From SKPT01 sp040905445 (GTDB lineage: Bacteria; Planctomycetota; Phycisphaerae; Phycisphaerales; Phycisphaeraceae): a DNA stretch of 64,000 nucleotides. The notes beneath the pieces were generated by a model that saw only the letters and a list, made by a program, of their open reading frames with translations, did not search any database and was not told where the DNA came from. The stretch is taken from NCBI GenBank assembly GCA_040905445.1, contig JBBDRN010000007.1:1-64000 (forward strand). The letters run 5' to 3'. This document shows positions 1 through 8,600 of this stretch, piece after piece; the first letter of the stretch is position 1; every line of letters begins with the position of its first letter. A program made the translations under genes and the position numbers.

Positions 1-7
1 AACCTGA

Positions 8-505
8 TGCTTCATCGACTGCAACCGGGATGATGAGGCTTGTCACACACGTTCTCAGAACCTCTGCCGGAACCTGGACCAGGACGAAGTTGAACTACAC
101 GAAAGCTATCTGTCGCGCTTTAAGAAGACGCACTTCTACCAGGTCGTTACCGGCCACTGGGATCCGGACGGCTATTCACCGATGCGGGAGCGTGAGTCCG
201 CCCGCGCAAAAGGCGCGCATGAATGGTATCATCAGGTCAATACGACGCCCACAAAGCTTGGCAACCGCATTGCTTATGTCCTCCGCAAGCTTGATCACCA
301 TGCCCAACATGAAGTAACTCTGAAGTCTCGCCACAGCTCCGTTCGGGCCGATGTCCATATGCGTCGAGATATTCTCCCGCCACAGGTGATCGTCGAAATC
401 AAAGCATTTTCGGCGGAAAATACGATGCCCTCAACGGTTCGAGATGCGATCAAGACCACCCTCCGCCGACATGCGCAGTTCGGTGGTTACCTCGGTCGTA
501 CCTGA
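8..505 (+). CDS. Unidentified protein, probably incomplete or degraded at its 5' end
   Basis: The reading frame is open from just after an in-frame TGA at 5-7 to the stop at 503-505. The only ATG in this stretch that leaves a long product is at 182 (107 residues), but the upstream codons read as ordinary protein (for example HFYQVVTGHWDPDGYSP), so the gene probably once started further left or uses a non-ATG start. I do not recognise the family. The product is hydrophilic, with many His, Arg and Glu residues and no membrane segment. Base composition is about half G+C (30 of 60 in the first line), far below every other gene here, and rare-looking codons such as AAA, GAA and CAT are common. That suggests a recent arrival or the remnant of a mobile element, but no transposase motif is visible. 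Confidence 0.4.
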   Translation, partial: CFIDCNRDDEACHTRSQNLCRNLDQDEVELHESYLSRFKKTHFYQVVTGHWDPDGYSPMRERESARAKGAHEWYHQVNTTPTKLGNRIAYVLRKLDHHAQHEVTLKSRHSSVRADVHMRRDILPPQVIVEIKAFSAENTMPSTVRDAIKTTLRRHAQFGGYLGRT

Positions 506-747
506 GATTGCGTAGCGCCGGGGTGGCACAGCCAGGTGCCGTGGTCTGAGTCCACGAACGCCGCGCGGGGTCCCCCCCTCGCGCGCACAATCCGCCACCT
601 CACCGCCCAAAATCCCACAACACCACCCCCCGCGCCCAACAACCCCCTCCGCCTTCCGAATTCCCGACTTTCTGAATTCTGAATTCCCAATTCTCAATTG
701 CAAAAACCCCTCCCCATGCGCACACCCCCGTCGCACCACCCCATAGA

Positions 748-772
748 CGGAGGCCGGCATCCCCGGCCTCCG
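748..772. repeat. Inverted repeat K (GGAGGCCGG / CCGGCCTCC)
   Basis: A ten-base stem closes a four-base CATC loop, giving a strong GC hairpin. It is the only copy noticed in this window and lies in a gene-free stretch, so it could be a dispersed repeat or a terminator-like hairpin; no T-run follows. Confidence 0.5.
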
Positions 773-1087
773 ACAAGTGTTCGGTCCCTGAAGCGTCCGC
801 TCCCGGTGCGACGCCGCAGCAGTTAGGACAGGGCTGCGTCGACCAATCGGAAACGACCACTCAAGGGCCGGCAGACGTCGGGACCCCCGGCATCAACCCC
901 AGCGTCGACCGACCCCCAGTGCGCCCCAGGCGCCGTGGCGGCACCGGCGGGGGGTCGGGGGCTTGCGTGTTGAGCCTGCCTGTCCGGGCAATAGCACACC
1001 ACGACCACGACTCTCCCGAATACGAGCCGGCAGCACAGCCAACACCGGCCTTCATTCTGTTTGATCCGACGCAGGCGCACACGGGCC

Positions 1088-1117
1088 GAAGCCCACGGAT
1101 TGCAATCGGTGGGCTTC
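1088..1117. repeat. Family F palindrome, copy 1
   Basis: GAAGCCCAC and GTGGGCTTC form an inverted repeat around GGATTGCAATCG. A related copy with the same CACGGAT-GCAATC core lies at 2508-2525, so eno is bracketed by F repeats downstream and upstream. Confidence 0.6.
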
Positions 1118-1119
1118 CC

Positions 1120-1141
1120 CCGCCGCTTGCGGCTTCGCGCG
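1120..1141. repeat. Family L palindromic repeat, copy 1 (3' of eno)
   Basis: The 22-base segment contains a GCCGC-TT-GCGGC hairpin. Its reverse complement differs at only one base from the copy at 21615-21636. Both copies sit within about ten bases of the stop codon of a minus-strand gene (eno here, cdsA there), in the same orientation relative to that gene. Confidence 0.65.
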
Positions 1142-1151
1142 CCCCCCGTCA

Positions 1152-2441
1152 TCACCCCCGATTCCAGAACTTGCCGCCATACACCGCGCTGTCACCCAGC
1201 TCCTCGGCGATGCGCAGCAACTGGTTGTACTTCGCGTTGCGGTCGCTGCGGGCTGGAGCCCCCGTCTTGATCTGGCCGCAGTTGGTGGCCACGGCGATGT
1301 CGGCGATCGTGCTGTCCTCCGTCTCGCCCGAGCGGTGGCTGAGCACAGCCGAGTAGCCATTGCGCATGGCGAGGTCCACGGCCTCGAAGGTTTCGCTGAG
1401 CGTGCCGATCTGGTTGACCTTGACGAGGATCGAGTTGGCGGTGCCGCTCTCGATGCCGCGGGCGAGGAACGCGGGGTTGGTGACGAACAGGTCGTCGCCG
1501 ACGAGCTGCACCTTGTCGCCGATCTTGTCGGTGAGCAGCTTCCAGCCGTCCCAGTCGTTCTCCGCGAGGCCGTCCTCGATCGAGCGGATCGGGTAGCTCT
1601 CGCACCACTTGGCCCAGTAATCGCTCATCTGCTCGCTGGACCAGACTTTCTTGGGGTCGGACTTGAAAAAGACGTAGCCCTTCTTCTTTTCGTCCCACAT
1701 CTCGCTGGTGGCGGGGTCGAGGGCGATGAAGATCTGCTCGCCGAGCGTGTAGCCCGCCTGGTCGACGGCCTCGGCGATGACCTTCAGCGCGTCCTCGTTG
1801 TCCTTGAGGTCCGGCGCGAAGCCGCCCTCGTCGCCCACGGCCGTCGAGAGCTTGCGCTTGCTGAGCACCTTCTTGAGGTTGTGGTAGATCTCGACGCCGG
1901 CGCGGAGCGCTTCCTCAAAATCGTCAAAGCCCCAGGGCTGGATCATGAACTCCTGGAAGTCGACGTTGTTGTCGGCGTGCTTGCCGCCGTTCAAGATGTT
2001 CATCATGGGCACGGGCAGGACGCGCGCCCCCGTGCCGCCGAGGTAGCGGTAGAGCGGCAGGCCCATGGCTTCGGACGCGGCGCGGGCGACGGCCATCGAC
2101 GCGCCGAGGATCGCGTTGGCGCCGAGGTCGGCCTTGTTCTCCGTGCCGTCAAGGTCGATCATCGTGCGGTCGACGAGTTCCTGGTCGCGCGCGTCGAGCC
2201 CGACAAGCTCCGGCGCGATGCGGGCGATGACGTTGTCGACGGCTTGGTCGACGCCCTTGCCCATGTACGCCTCGCCGCCGTCGCGCAGCTCGACGGCCTC
2301 ATGCTCGCCGGTCGACGCGCCGGAGGGGACGAGCGCTCGGCCCATCGAGCCGTCACCGAGATGGACCTCGACCTCGACGGTCGGGTTGCCACGGGAGTCG
2401 AGCACCTGGCGTGCGTGGACGATTTCGATTTCGAAGCTCAT
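1152..2441 (-). CDS. eno: Enolase (phosphopyruvate hydratase)
   Basis: Interconverts 2-phosphoglycerate and phosphoenolpyruvate in the cytoplasm (glycolysis and gluconeogenesis). The product is 429 residues, the normal family length, and begins with the canonical ARQVLDSRGNPTVEVEV segment. It contains the substrate loop LNGGKHADNNVDFQEFM (around residue 150), the metal-binding acidic residues, the ILVKVNQIGT catalytic lysine segment, and the signature SHRSGETED at residue 368 followed by QIKTGAPARSDR. The start is the ATG directly before SFEIEIVHARQ; no Shine-Dalgarno is obvious, and an AT-rich TAAACT lies about 40 bases upstream. It is a single-gene unit, with a family L hairpin directly after its stop. 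Identification is certain by sequence pattern. Confidence 0.98.
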   Translation of the reverse strand: MSFEIEIVHARQVLDSRGNPTVEVEVHLGDGSMGRALVPSGASTGEHEAVELRDGGEAYMGKGVDQAVDNVIARIAPELVGLDARDQELVDRTMIDLDGTENKADLGANAILGASMAVARAASEAMGLPLYRYLGGTGARVLPVPMMNILNGGKHADNNVDFQEFMIQPWGFDDFEEALRAGVEIYHNLKKVLSKRKLSTAVGDEGGFAPDLKDNEDALKVIAEAVDQAGYTLGEQIFIALDPATSEMWDEKKKGYVFFKSDPKKVWSSEQMSDYWAKWCESYPIRSIEDGLAENDWDGWKLLTDKIGDKVQLVGDDLFVTNPAFLARGIESGTANSILVKVNQIGTLSETFEAVDLAMRNGYSAVLSHRSGETEDSTIADIAVATNCGQIKTGAPARSDRNAKYNQLLRIAEELGDSAVYGGKFWNRG

Positions 2442-2507
2442 GGGTAGGCTCGGGATGGGGATTGGGGTGGGGAGCCAGCGAGTTTAGCAGATCGGGGGTG
2501 GGAAGCC

Positions 2508-2525
2508 CACGGATGGCAATCCGTG
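2508..2525. repeat. Family F palindrome, copy 2
   Basis: CACGGAT-GGCA-ATCCGTG forms a perfect seven-base stem, preceded by GAAGCC as in the copy at 1088-1117. It lies in the divergent region between eno and addB. Confidence 0.6.
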
Positions 2526-2671
2526 ATCGCGGCGCGGCCGTGGCGCCGCGCCGCCCGGACGACGATGGCCAACGTCGATGATCCGCACTCTGCCTCATCT
2601 CTCCGCCCCTGTCTTCCCCGCCCGCGGGGCATCTGTTATACCTGTCCGGCAACGGGAGGCGATGCGCGGCG

Positions 2672-5599
2672 ATGGCGATCGAGCGACACTTTCTGGGGTG
2701 GGATGAGCCCGCGCTGACCGCGGCGGTGCGGTGGTTGGGCGAACGCTACGCCCCGCGGGACCGGTGGGAGCTCGATGGCGTGACGGTCGTCGCGCCCACC
2801 GCCGAGGCGGGTCGGCGGCTGCTGCAGCGGCTGGTCGACGCCGCGGGCGACGCGTTGCTGCCGCCGGAGCTCGTCACGCCCGGCACGCTGCCGGAACTGC
2901 TCTACGAGCCCGCGGGTGATGCATCGCCGACCGTGGCGGGAGTGGCGGGAGTGGCGGGGGAGTTGGAGGCGAGGCTGGCGCGGATTGCCGCGCTCCAGGC
3001 CGTCGGCGCTGATCTACTGAGCGTTCTGGCACCCGGCCAGCGCCCGGGGGCGGGCGACTTCGCGGCCTGGTGGACGCTTGCCGGCCAGCTCGAGCACGTC
3101 GCCAGCGAGCTTGCCGCCGGCGGTCTGACGCCCGGGCAGGTGCTGGCCCGCGTGGCGGGGCTCGACCTGCCGCCCACCGCCGAGCAGCGGTGGGAGGCGA
3201 TCGGGGCGCTGGAGCAGGCGTATCACGAGCGGCTGCGGGCCCGCGGGCTCGTCGACCGCGACGCGGCGCGGCTGGCGGCGGTGGCGAGTGGTGGGAGTGG
3301 CGGGAGTGGCGGGGGCGGATTCCGGATTTCCGATTTCGGGGGGGGGGATTCGCCGCGCGAGTGGGTGTTGCTGGGGCTCGCGGATTTGCCCGCGCTGCAT
3401 CAGCGGATGCTGCGTGGCGTGGCGGGGGGGACGGGCGTAGGGGCGGTGACGGTTCATGCGCTCATCCACGCGCCCGCGGCCCATGCCGAGGGGTTCAACG
3501 ACGTCGGCGTGCTCGATGCGGCCTACTGGGGCGAGCAGCGCGTCGAGCTTGCCGAGGAGCAGATCCACTTCGAGGATCGCCCCGCCGACCAGGCACGGGC
3601 CGTGGTCGCGCAACTCGCCGCCGCGGGCGTGGCGGGCGTTGGCACCGACGCAATCACCGTCGGCCTGGGCGACGAGCGGCAGGTCGGGCCCGTCCGCCGG
3701 GCGATCGAGCTCGCGGGCGTCGCCACGCGCTACGCGGCCGGCGGCTCGGTGGGCCAGACCCGGCCCGTGCTGCTGCTCGACGCGCTGGCCCGCTTTGCCG
3801 ACGGCCAGCGCTTCGACGCCTTCGCCGCGCTGCTGCGCCACCCGGACATGGAGCGCTACGTCGGCGCGCCGCGCGAGGCGATCCGCCACTGGCTGACGCT
3901 GCTCGATCGCTACGCCGGCGACCGGTTGCAGGGCCGCCTCGACGGCCGGTGGCTGGGCGACGGCCCGGAGCAGCGTCGGCTCAAGACGGTGTGGGACCGC
4001 GTCCAGGCGCTGATGCCCGACGGGGCGAACCGCCGCCTGCCGCTGCCCGACTGGAGCGAGCCGATCGCGGGCATCCTCGACGGGGTCTATGGCCAGCTCG
4101 AGTTGACGCGCCACAGTCCGCACGATGAGCCGATGATCCGCAGCCTGCAGGCGCTCGCGACGGCGCTGCGCGAGCAGGCGCGGGTGGACGGGGCGGAGGG
4201 CGAGGTGGTGGGGGACATCCCGCAGTTGACGCTGAGCCAGGCGATCGCGCTGACCGCCGAGCGCGTGCGCGACCAGCGCGTGCCGGAGCCGGGCGGCCGC
4301 GATGCTGTGGAGCTGATGGGCTACCTGGAGCTGGCGGTGGACGATGCGCCGCAGCTCGTGATCGCGTCGATGAACGATGGGGCTGTGCCCGCGTCGCGCA
4401 ACAGCGACCCGCTGTTGCCTGACCGCGTGCGCACGAAGCTGGGCCTGGCCGACAACGCCCACCGCTACGGCCGCGACCTGCTGGCGCTCATGGCGATGAC
4501 GCACAGCAAGCGCGAGCTGACGCTGATCGCCTGCCGCCGGTCCGCCGACAACGAGCCGCTCGCGCCCAGCCGGCTACTGCTGGCCTGCGACGACGACGCG
4601 CTCGTGGCCCGCACGCGCCGCTTCTACAAGCCGGCGAACGACGATTCAGAATCCGAACTGCGAAACCTGAAATCCGCCCCCCTGCTCGCCGCGGGCGACC
4701 GCACGCGCTTCCTCATTCCGTATCCGACGCTCGACGAGTCGCTGCCCCGCCGCTTGCATGTGACCGCCTTTCGCGACTACCTCGCCTGCCCCTACCGCTT
4801 CTACCTGCGCCACGTGCGCAAGCTCGACACGCTGGACGACCGGCTTGTCGAGATGGACGGCCGTCTGTTCGGCATCGTCGCCCACGAGGTGCTCGAGCGC
4901 TTCGCCAAGAGCGAGTTGGCGGCCAGCACCCGCGCCGACGAGATCGCCGACTACCTCGTCGCTGAGCTCGAGCGCGTCGTGGCGGACCGCTTCGGCGGGG
5001 CGATCCGCGCGGCGCTGCGCATCCAGGCGGCGCACCTGGAGCGTCGCCTGCAGGCGTTCGCCTCCGTCCAGGCGACCCGCGTCCGCGACGGGTGGCGCAT
5101 CTGTCCCGAGCACGTCGAGCAGCGGCGCGAGCTCGTGCTTGAGACGCCGGCCTATGACGACCCGTTCACCATCATCGGCAAGGCCGACCGCATCGACTTC
5201 CACGAGCAGCTTGGCTACGAGATCCTCGACTACAAGACCGGCGACACCGCCCGCAGGCCCGACCAGACGCATCGCCAGCGCGGCCAATGGGTGGATTTGC
5301 AGTTGCCGCTCTACATCGACCTCTACGGGCCGGCGCTGGGCGACGCGCCGCTGCGCACGGGGTATGTCAACCTGCCCAAGGACCCGACGGCCGTGGGCAT
5401 GGCGGGCGCGGACTGGGACGCCGACGAGCTCGACGAGGCGCGGGCGTGCCGCGACGAGGTGATCGCGAAGTTGCGCAGCGGCATCTATTGGCCGCCGAGC
5501 GAGCAGCCGCCCGCGTGGACGGACGGGCTGGAGCACATCTGCGGCGACACGATGGCCGACCGCCCCGGCCTCATCAAGGCGAGCGAAACGCCGACGTAG
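2672..5599 (+). CDS. addB: AddB-like subunit of an ATP-dependent helicase-nuclease
   Basis: Predicted partner of the adjacent AddA in double-strand-break end processing for recombination. The 975-residue product has a helicase-like fold without a clear Walker A motif, as expected for the inactive helicase of AddB. Its C-terminal nuclease of the PD-(D/E)XK type shows ACPYRFYLRHV (about residue 705), GIVAHEVLERF (733), GKADRID (836) and ILDYKTGD (850). Only three cysteines are visible in the C-terminal third (about 705, 926, 956), so the four-cysteine iron-sulfur cluster of Bacillus AddB may be absent or different. The start at 2672 follows GGGAGG. The gene carries in-frame low-complexity insertions: two runs of a 9-base GTGGCGGGA unit and two segments of the ATCCGAA heptamer family. 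The addA frame starts 94 bases downstream, across a family C inverted pair. Confidence 0.85.
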   Translation: MAIERHFLGWDEPALTAAVRWLGERYAPRDRWELDGVTVVAPTAEAGRRLLQRLVDAAGDALLPPELVTPGTLPELLYEPAGDASPTVAGVAGVAGELEARLARIAALQAVGADLLSVLAPGQRPGAGDFAAWWTLAGQLEHVASELAAGGLTPGQVLARVAGLDLPPTAEQRWEAIGALEQAYHERLRARGLVDRDAARLAAVASGGSGGSGGGGFRISDFGGGDSPREWVLLGLADLPALHQRMLRGVAGGTGVGAVTVHALIHAPAAHAEGFNDVGVLDAAYWGEQRVELAEEQIHFEDRPADQARAVVAQLAAAGVAGVGTDAITVGLGDERQVGPVRRAIELAGVATRYAAGGSVGQTRPVLLLDALARFADGQRFDAFAALLRHPDMERYVGAPREAIRHWLTLLDRYAGDRLQGRLDGRWLGDGPEQRRLKTVWDRVQALMPDGANRRLPLPDWSEPIAGILDGVYGQLELTRHSPHDEPMIRSLQALATALREQARVDGAEGEVVGDIPQLTLSQAIALTAERVRDQRVPEPGGRDAVELMGYLELAVDDAPQLVIASMNDGAVPASRNSDPLLPDRVRTKLGLADNAHRYGRDLLALMAMTHSKRELTLIACRRSADNEPLAPSRLLLACDDDALVARTRRFYKPANDDSESELRNLKSAPLLAAGDRTRFLIPYPTLDESLPRRLHVTAFRDYLACPYRFYLRHVRKLDTLDDRLVEMDGRLFGIVAHEVLERFAKSELAASTRADEIADYLVAELERVVADRFGGAIRAALRIQAAHLERRLQAFASVQATRVRDGWRICPEHVEQRRELVLETPAYDDPFTIIGKADRIDFHEQLGYEILDYKTGDTARRPDQTHRQRGQWVDLQLPLYIDLYGPALGDAPLRTGYVNLPKDPTAVGMAGADWDADELDEARACRDEVIAKLRSGIYWPPSEQPPAWTDGLEHICGDTMADRPGLIKASETPT
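2933..2959 (+). repeat. 9-base minisatellite in addB (VAG repeat)
   Basis: Three copies of GTGGCGGGA-like units read VAGVAGVAG. The same unit recurs in another frame at 3281-3317 of the same gene as SGGSGG, and its complement recurs in dnaE, cdsA, and the aminomutase-like and SpoIIM genes. Confidence 0.6.
3281..3340 (+). repeat. Minisatellite plus reversed heptamer (family B) inside addB
   Basis: A GTGGCGGGA-type run (3281-3317, read as SGGSGGSGGGG) passes directly into GATTCCGGATTTCCGATTTC (3318-3337). The latter is the reverse complement of the ATCCGAA heptamer array and is read as FRISDFG. The frame stays open, so this looks like a tolerated insertion in a linker. Confidence 0.65.
4643..4676 (+). 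repeat. Degenerate family B heptamer segment inside addB
   Basis: The stretch reads TCAGAATCCGAACTGCGAAACC and ends in TGAAATCCG. It is recognisably a decayed ATCCGAA array, translated as ESELRNLKSAP in frame with addB, and is the oldest-looking of the intragenic copies. Confidence 0.5.
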
Positions 5600-5616
5600 C
5601 GTGCAACGCCCGCTGC

Positions 5617-5683
5617 GTAGGGTCCGCTGTGCGGACCTGCTCGCGCTCGCTGCCGTGTGAAAGGTCCGCACAGCGGACCCTAC
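5617..5683. repeat. Family C inverted pair between addB and addA
   Basis: GTAGGGTCCGCTGTGCGGACCT (5617-5638) and its exact 22-base reverse complement (5662-5683) flank a 23-base spacer. Each copy also contains its own GGTCCGC-TGT-GCGGACC hairpin, so the element can fold either as two small hairpins or one long stem. The same arrangement occurs at 26870-26939. It resembles a REP/BIME element; it ends 10 bases before the addA start codon. Confidence 0.75.
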
Positions 5684-5693
5684 CTGAGAATGC

Positions 5694-8600
5694 ATGACTC
5701 ACACCCCCGCCCAACAACACGACGTCGCGCTCGCCCACCAGGTTATCCGCGCCTCGGCGGGCACGGGCAAGACGTACCGCCTGACCGTGCAGTACCTCAA
5801 GCTGCTCGTCGCGGGGGCGGACCCGGCGGCGATCCTCGCCACCACGTTCACGCGCAAGGCCGCGGGCGAGATCCTCGGCCGGGTGCTCGAACGCCTTGCC
5901 GACGCCGCCGCCGACGCCCAGGAGCGCGACAAGCTCACGCAGGATCTCGCGCTCAGGCGTGCGCTCACCGCGGACGACTGCCGCGCCCTGCTGCGCCGCG
6001 TCGTGGCGTCGCTGCACCGGGTGAGCATCTGCACGATCGACAGCTTTTTTCACCGCATCGCCGGCGCGTTTCGCCTGGAGCTGGACCTGCCGGTCGAGCC
6101 GCGGCTGCTGGACGAGGGCCATCCGCTGGCCGGGCAGGTGCGCCGCGACGCGGTCGAGGCGATGCTCGGCGCCGCGGCGGACGACGACGCGCGTGGCGGG
6201 GGCGACGCCGGGCTGACCGTCATGCTCGAGCTGCTTCGCCGCACGCACCACGACATGGCCGTGCGCAGCGTGACCGGCGCGATCGATGACCTCGTGCGCG
6301 AGCTCTACGACGTCTACCGCCAGGCGCCCGCGGCCGCGGCGTGGGGCGGCGATACGAAGCCGGCGGGGCTGCTCGACGACGCCGAGCTCGTCGATGCGAT
6401 CGCGGCGCTCGGCGAGGCCGGCGTCCACCTGCCCACGACCGCCAAGGGCGAGCCCAACGCCACGTGGCGCAAGGCGTGGGAGAAAGACCTCGCCCGGGCC
6501 CGCGCGCGCGACTGGCGCGGCCTCGTCCAGGCGGGCCTCGCCAAGCCGCTGGCGCTCGGCGTCGCGACGTACTACAAAACGGAAATCCCCGAGCCGCTGG
6601 TGCGCGCCTATGAGCCGATCGTCACCCACGCCCGCAGTGCGCTGCGCGCCGACCTCGCCTGGTGGAGCCGGGCGACGCACGAGCTGCTTCAGCGTTACGA
6701 CGGGCACATCGGCCGTCTGCGCCGCGAGCAGCGCGTCGTGCTCTTTTCCGATCTCACCCACAAGCTCGCGCGCGAGTTGCCACTGACCGACCCGACGCTC
6801 TGGCTCGACATCTTTTGCCGCCTGGACGGCCAGGTGCATCACCTGCTGCTCGACGAGTTCCAGGACACCAGCCTCGAGCAGTGGCGCGTGCTCGGGCCGC
6901 TCGCCGACGCGATCCTCGACCAGGGCGAATCGGCCGCGAGCGGGCGCAGCTTCTTCTGCGTCGGCGATACGAAGCAGGCGATCTACGGCTGGCGCGGCGG
7001 GTGCGCGGCGCTCTTCGACGTCGTCGAGCAGAAAGTCATCACCGCCGGCGGCACGCGCGAAGGGCTCGACGAAAGCCGGCGCTGCGCTCCACCCGTGCTC
7101 GACGCGGTCAACGCTGTCTTCGACAACCTGGCGGCGTGCCCGGCGATGAAGGATGACGCGGACGCGGCCGGCGATTGGCAGCGCGCCTTCCCGGTGCACA
7201 GCGCCTTCGACAAGGATGCGCCGGGCTACGTCCGCCTGGAGACGACGCCTGGGACCGACGTCGACCATGACGATGACGACGACGAGGCCGGCGACGATCA
7301 TGCCCCGCACAGCCACGAGGCGCATGTGGCGGAAGTCGTGGCCCGTGTGCATGCCCAGGCGCCGCGCGCCACGCTCGGTGTGCTGGTGCGGCGCAACCGC
7401 ACGGCGTCGCGGCTGCTCTTCGAGCTTCGCCGCAAGGGCCTGGCCGTCTCGGGCGAGGGTGGCGGCAGCGTTGCGGACGCGCCCGCCGTCGCGGCGGTGC
7501 TCTCGGCGCTGACGCTCGCCGACCACCCGGGCGACTCCGCGGCCGGGTTCCACGTCGCCAACTCGCCGCTGGGCGAGCTGCTGGGCATGGACGTGAGCGA
7601 CGAGCCGAGCCGCGTCCGCGTCGCCCAGACGATCCGCCGCGCGCTGCTGGATCGCGGCTACCCGGGCCTCATCGCCGACTGGACGCAGCGGCTGGCGCCG
7701 GCGTGCGACGAGCGGGATCTGCACCGGCTCACGCAGCTCATTGATCTGGCCGACCAGCACACGCCGATGACGGGCCTGCGGCCGAGCGAGTTCGTCGCCT
7801 ACGTCGACAGCGCGCGTGTCGAGGAGCCGACGCCCGCGCCGATCCGCGTCATGACCATCCACGCCGCCAAGGGCCTGGAGTTCGACGCGGTCGTGCTCGC
7901 CGACCTCAACCTGCGCTTGAGCAATGATTTTTCCATCCTGCTCGACCGCGACGGGCCGACGGGCGACGTGCGGCAGGTGGTGCGCAACGTCGACAGCGCG
8001 CTGCGCGACGTGCTGCCCGAGCTTCAGGAGGTTTACGACTGTCGGCGGCGCGAGCAGCGGCTGGAGGACCTGTGCAATCTGTACGTCGCCATGACGCGCC
8101 CGCGCCACGCGCTGCACATGGTCATCCGCCCGTTGGCGCTGACGGGCAAGGGCACCATCGGTGCCGCGGGATGGACGGACCTCAGCTACGCGACGATGCT
8201 CCGCCGGCAGCTCTCGCGTCTGGGCGACGCCGAAGCCGTCGAAGGCGGCGAGGTGCTGTACGAGCACGACAACGCGAGCGCGGTCGGGCCTTGGTATGCG
8301 CGGTTCGCAGCCACGGGCGAGCGCGCTGCGACCAGGGACGCACCCACACCCCTGCGGCCGCGCCTCGCCCCCGGTCGGCGGTCGTGGCGGACGGTCAGCC
8401 CCTCGTCGCTGGAGGCGGGCGGCAAGGTGCGGGCGAGCGAGTTGCTGCGTCTCGAGGCCGACGCGGCGCTGGACCGCGGCACGCTGGTGCACGCTTGGCT
8501 GGAGCGGGTGGCCTTCGTGGATGACGAACCCCTGCCCGACGACGCCGCGCTGCTCGCCGTGGGCCGGCAGCTCTTGCCCGGCGCGAGCGCGGCGTGGCTC

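Larger units (their letters stand above)
506..1119. other. Gene-free stretch with several inverted repeats
   Basis: No convincing gene was found between the left-edge ORF and the 3' end of eno; open frames here are arginine/proline/cysteine-rich shadows. The stretch holds an AT-rich family B-like segment (655-700, built from GAATTC-type units), a hairpin CGGAGGCCGG-CATC-CCCGGCCTCCG at 748-772, a GGCAC...GTGCC hairpin near 523-540, and the family F palindrome at 1088-1117. Confidence 0.6.

Noticed and set aside
1..505. Transposase or REP-associated tyrosine transposase
   Set aside because: No HUH motif, catalytic tyrosine context or DDE pattern could be identified in the translated sequence.
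823..1155. Minus-strand frame of 110 codons downstream of eno
   Set aside because: Composition is unlike protein, it includes family F and L palindromes, and no start signal is seen.
1335..2447. Plus-strand frame of 370 codons over eno
   Set aside because: It is antisense to a certain enolase gene and is Val/Ala/Asp/Glu-rich without motifs.
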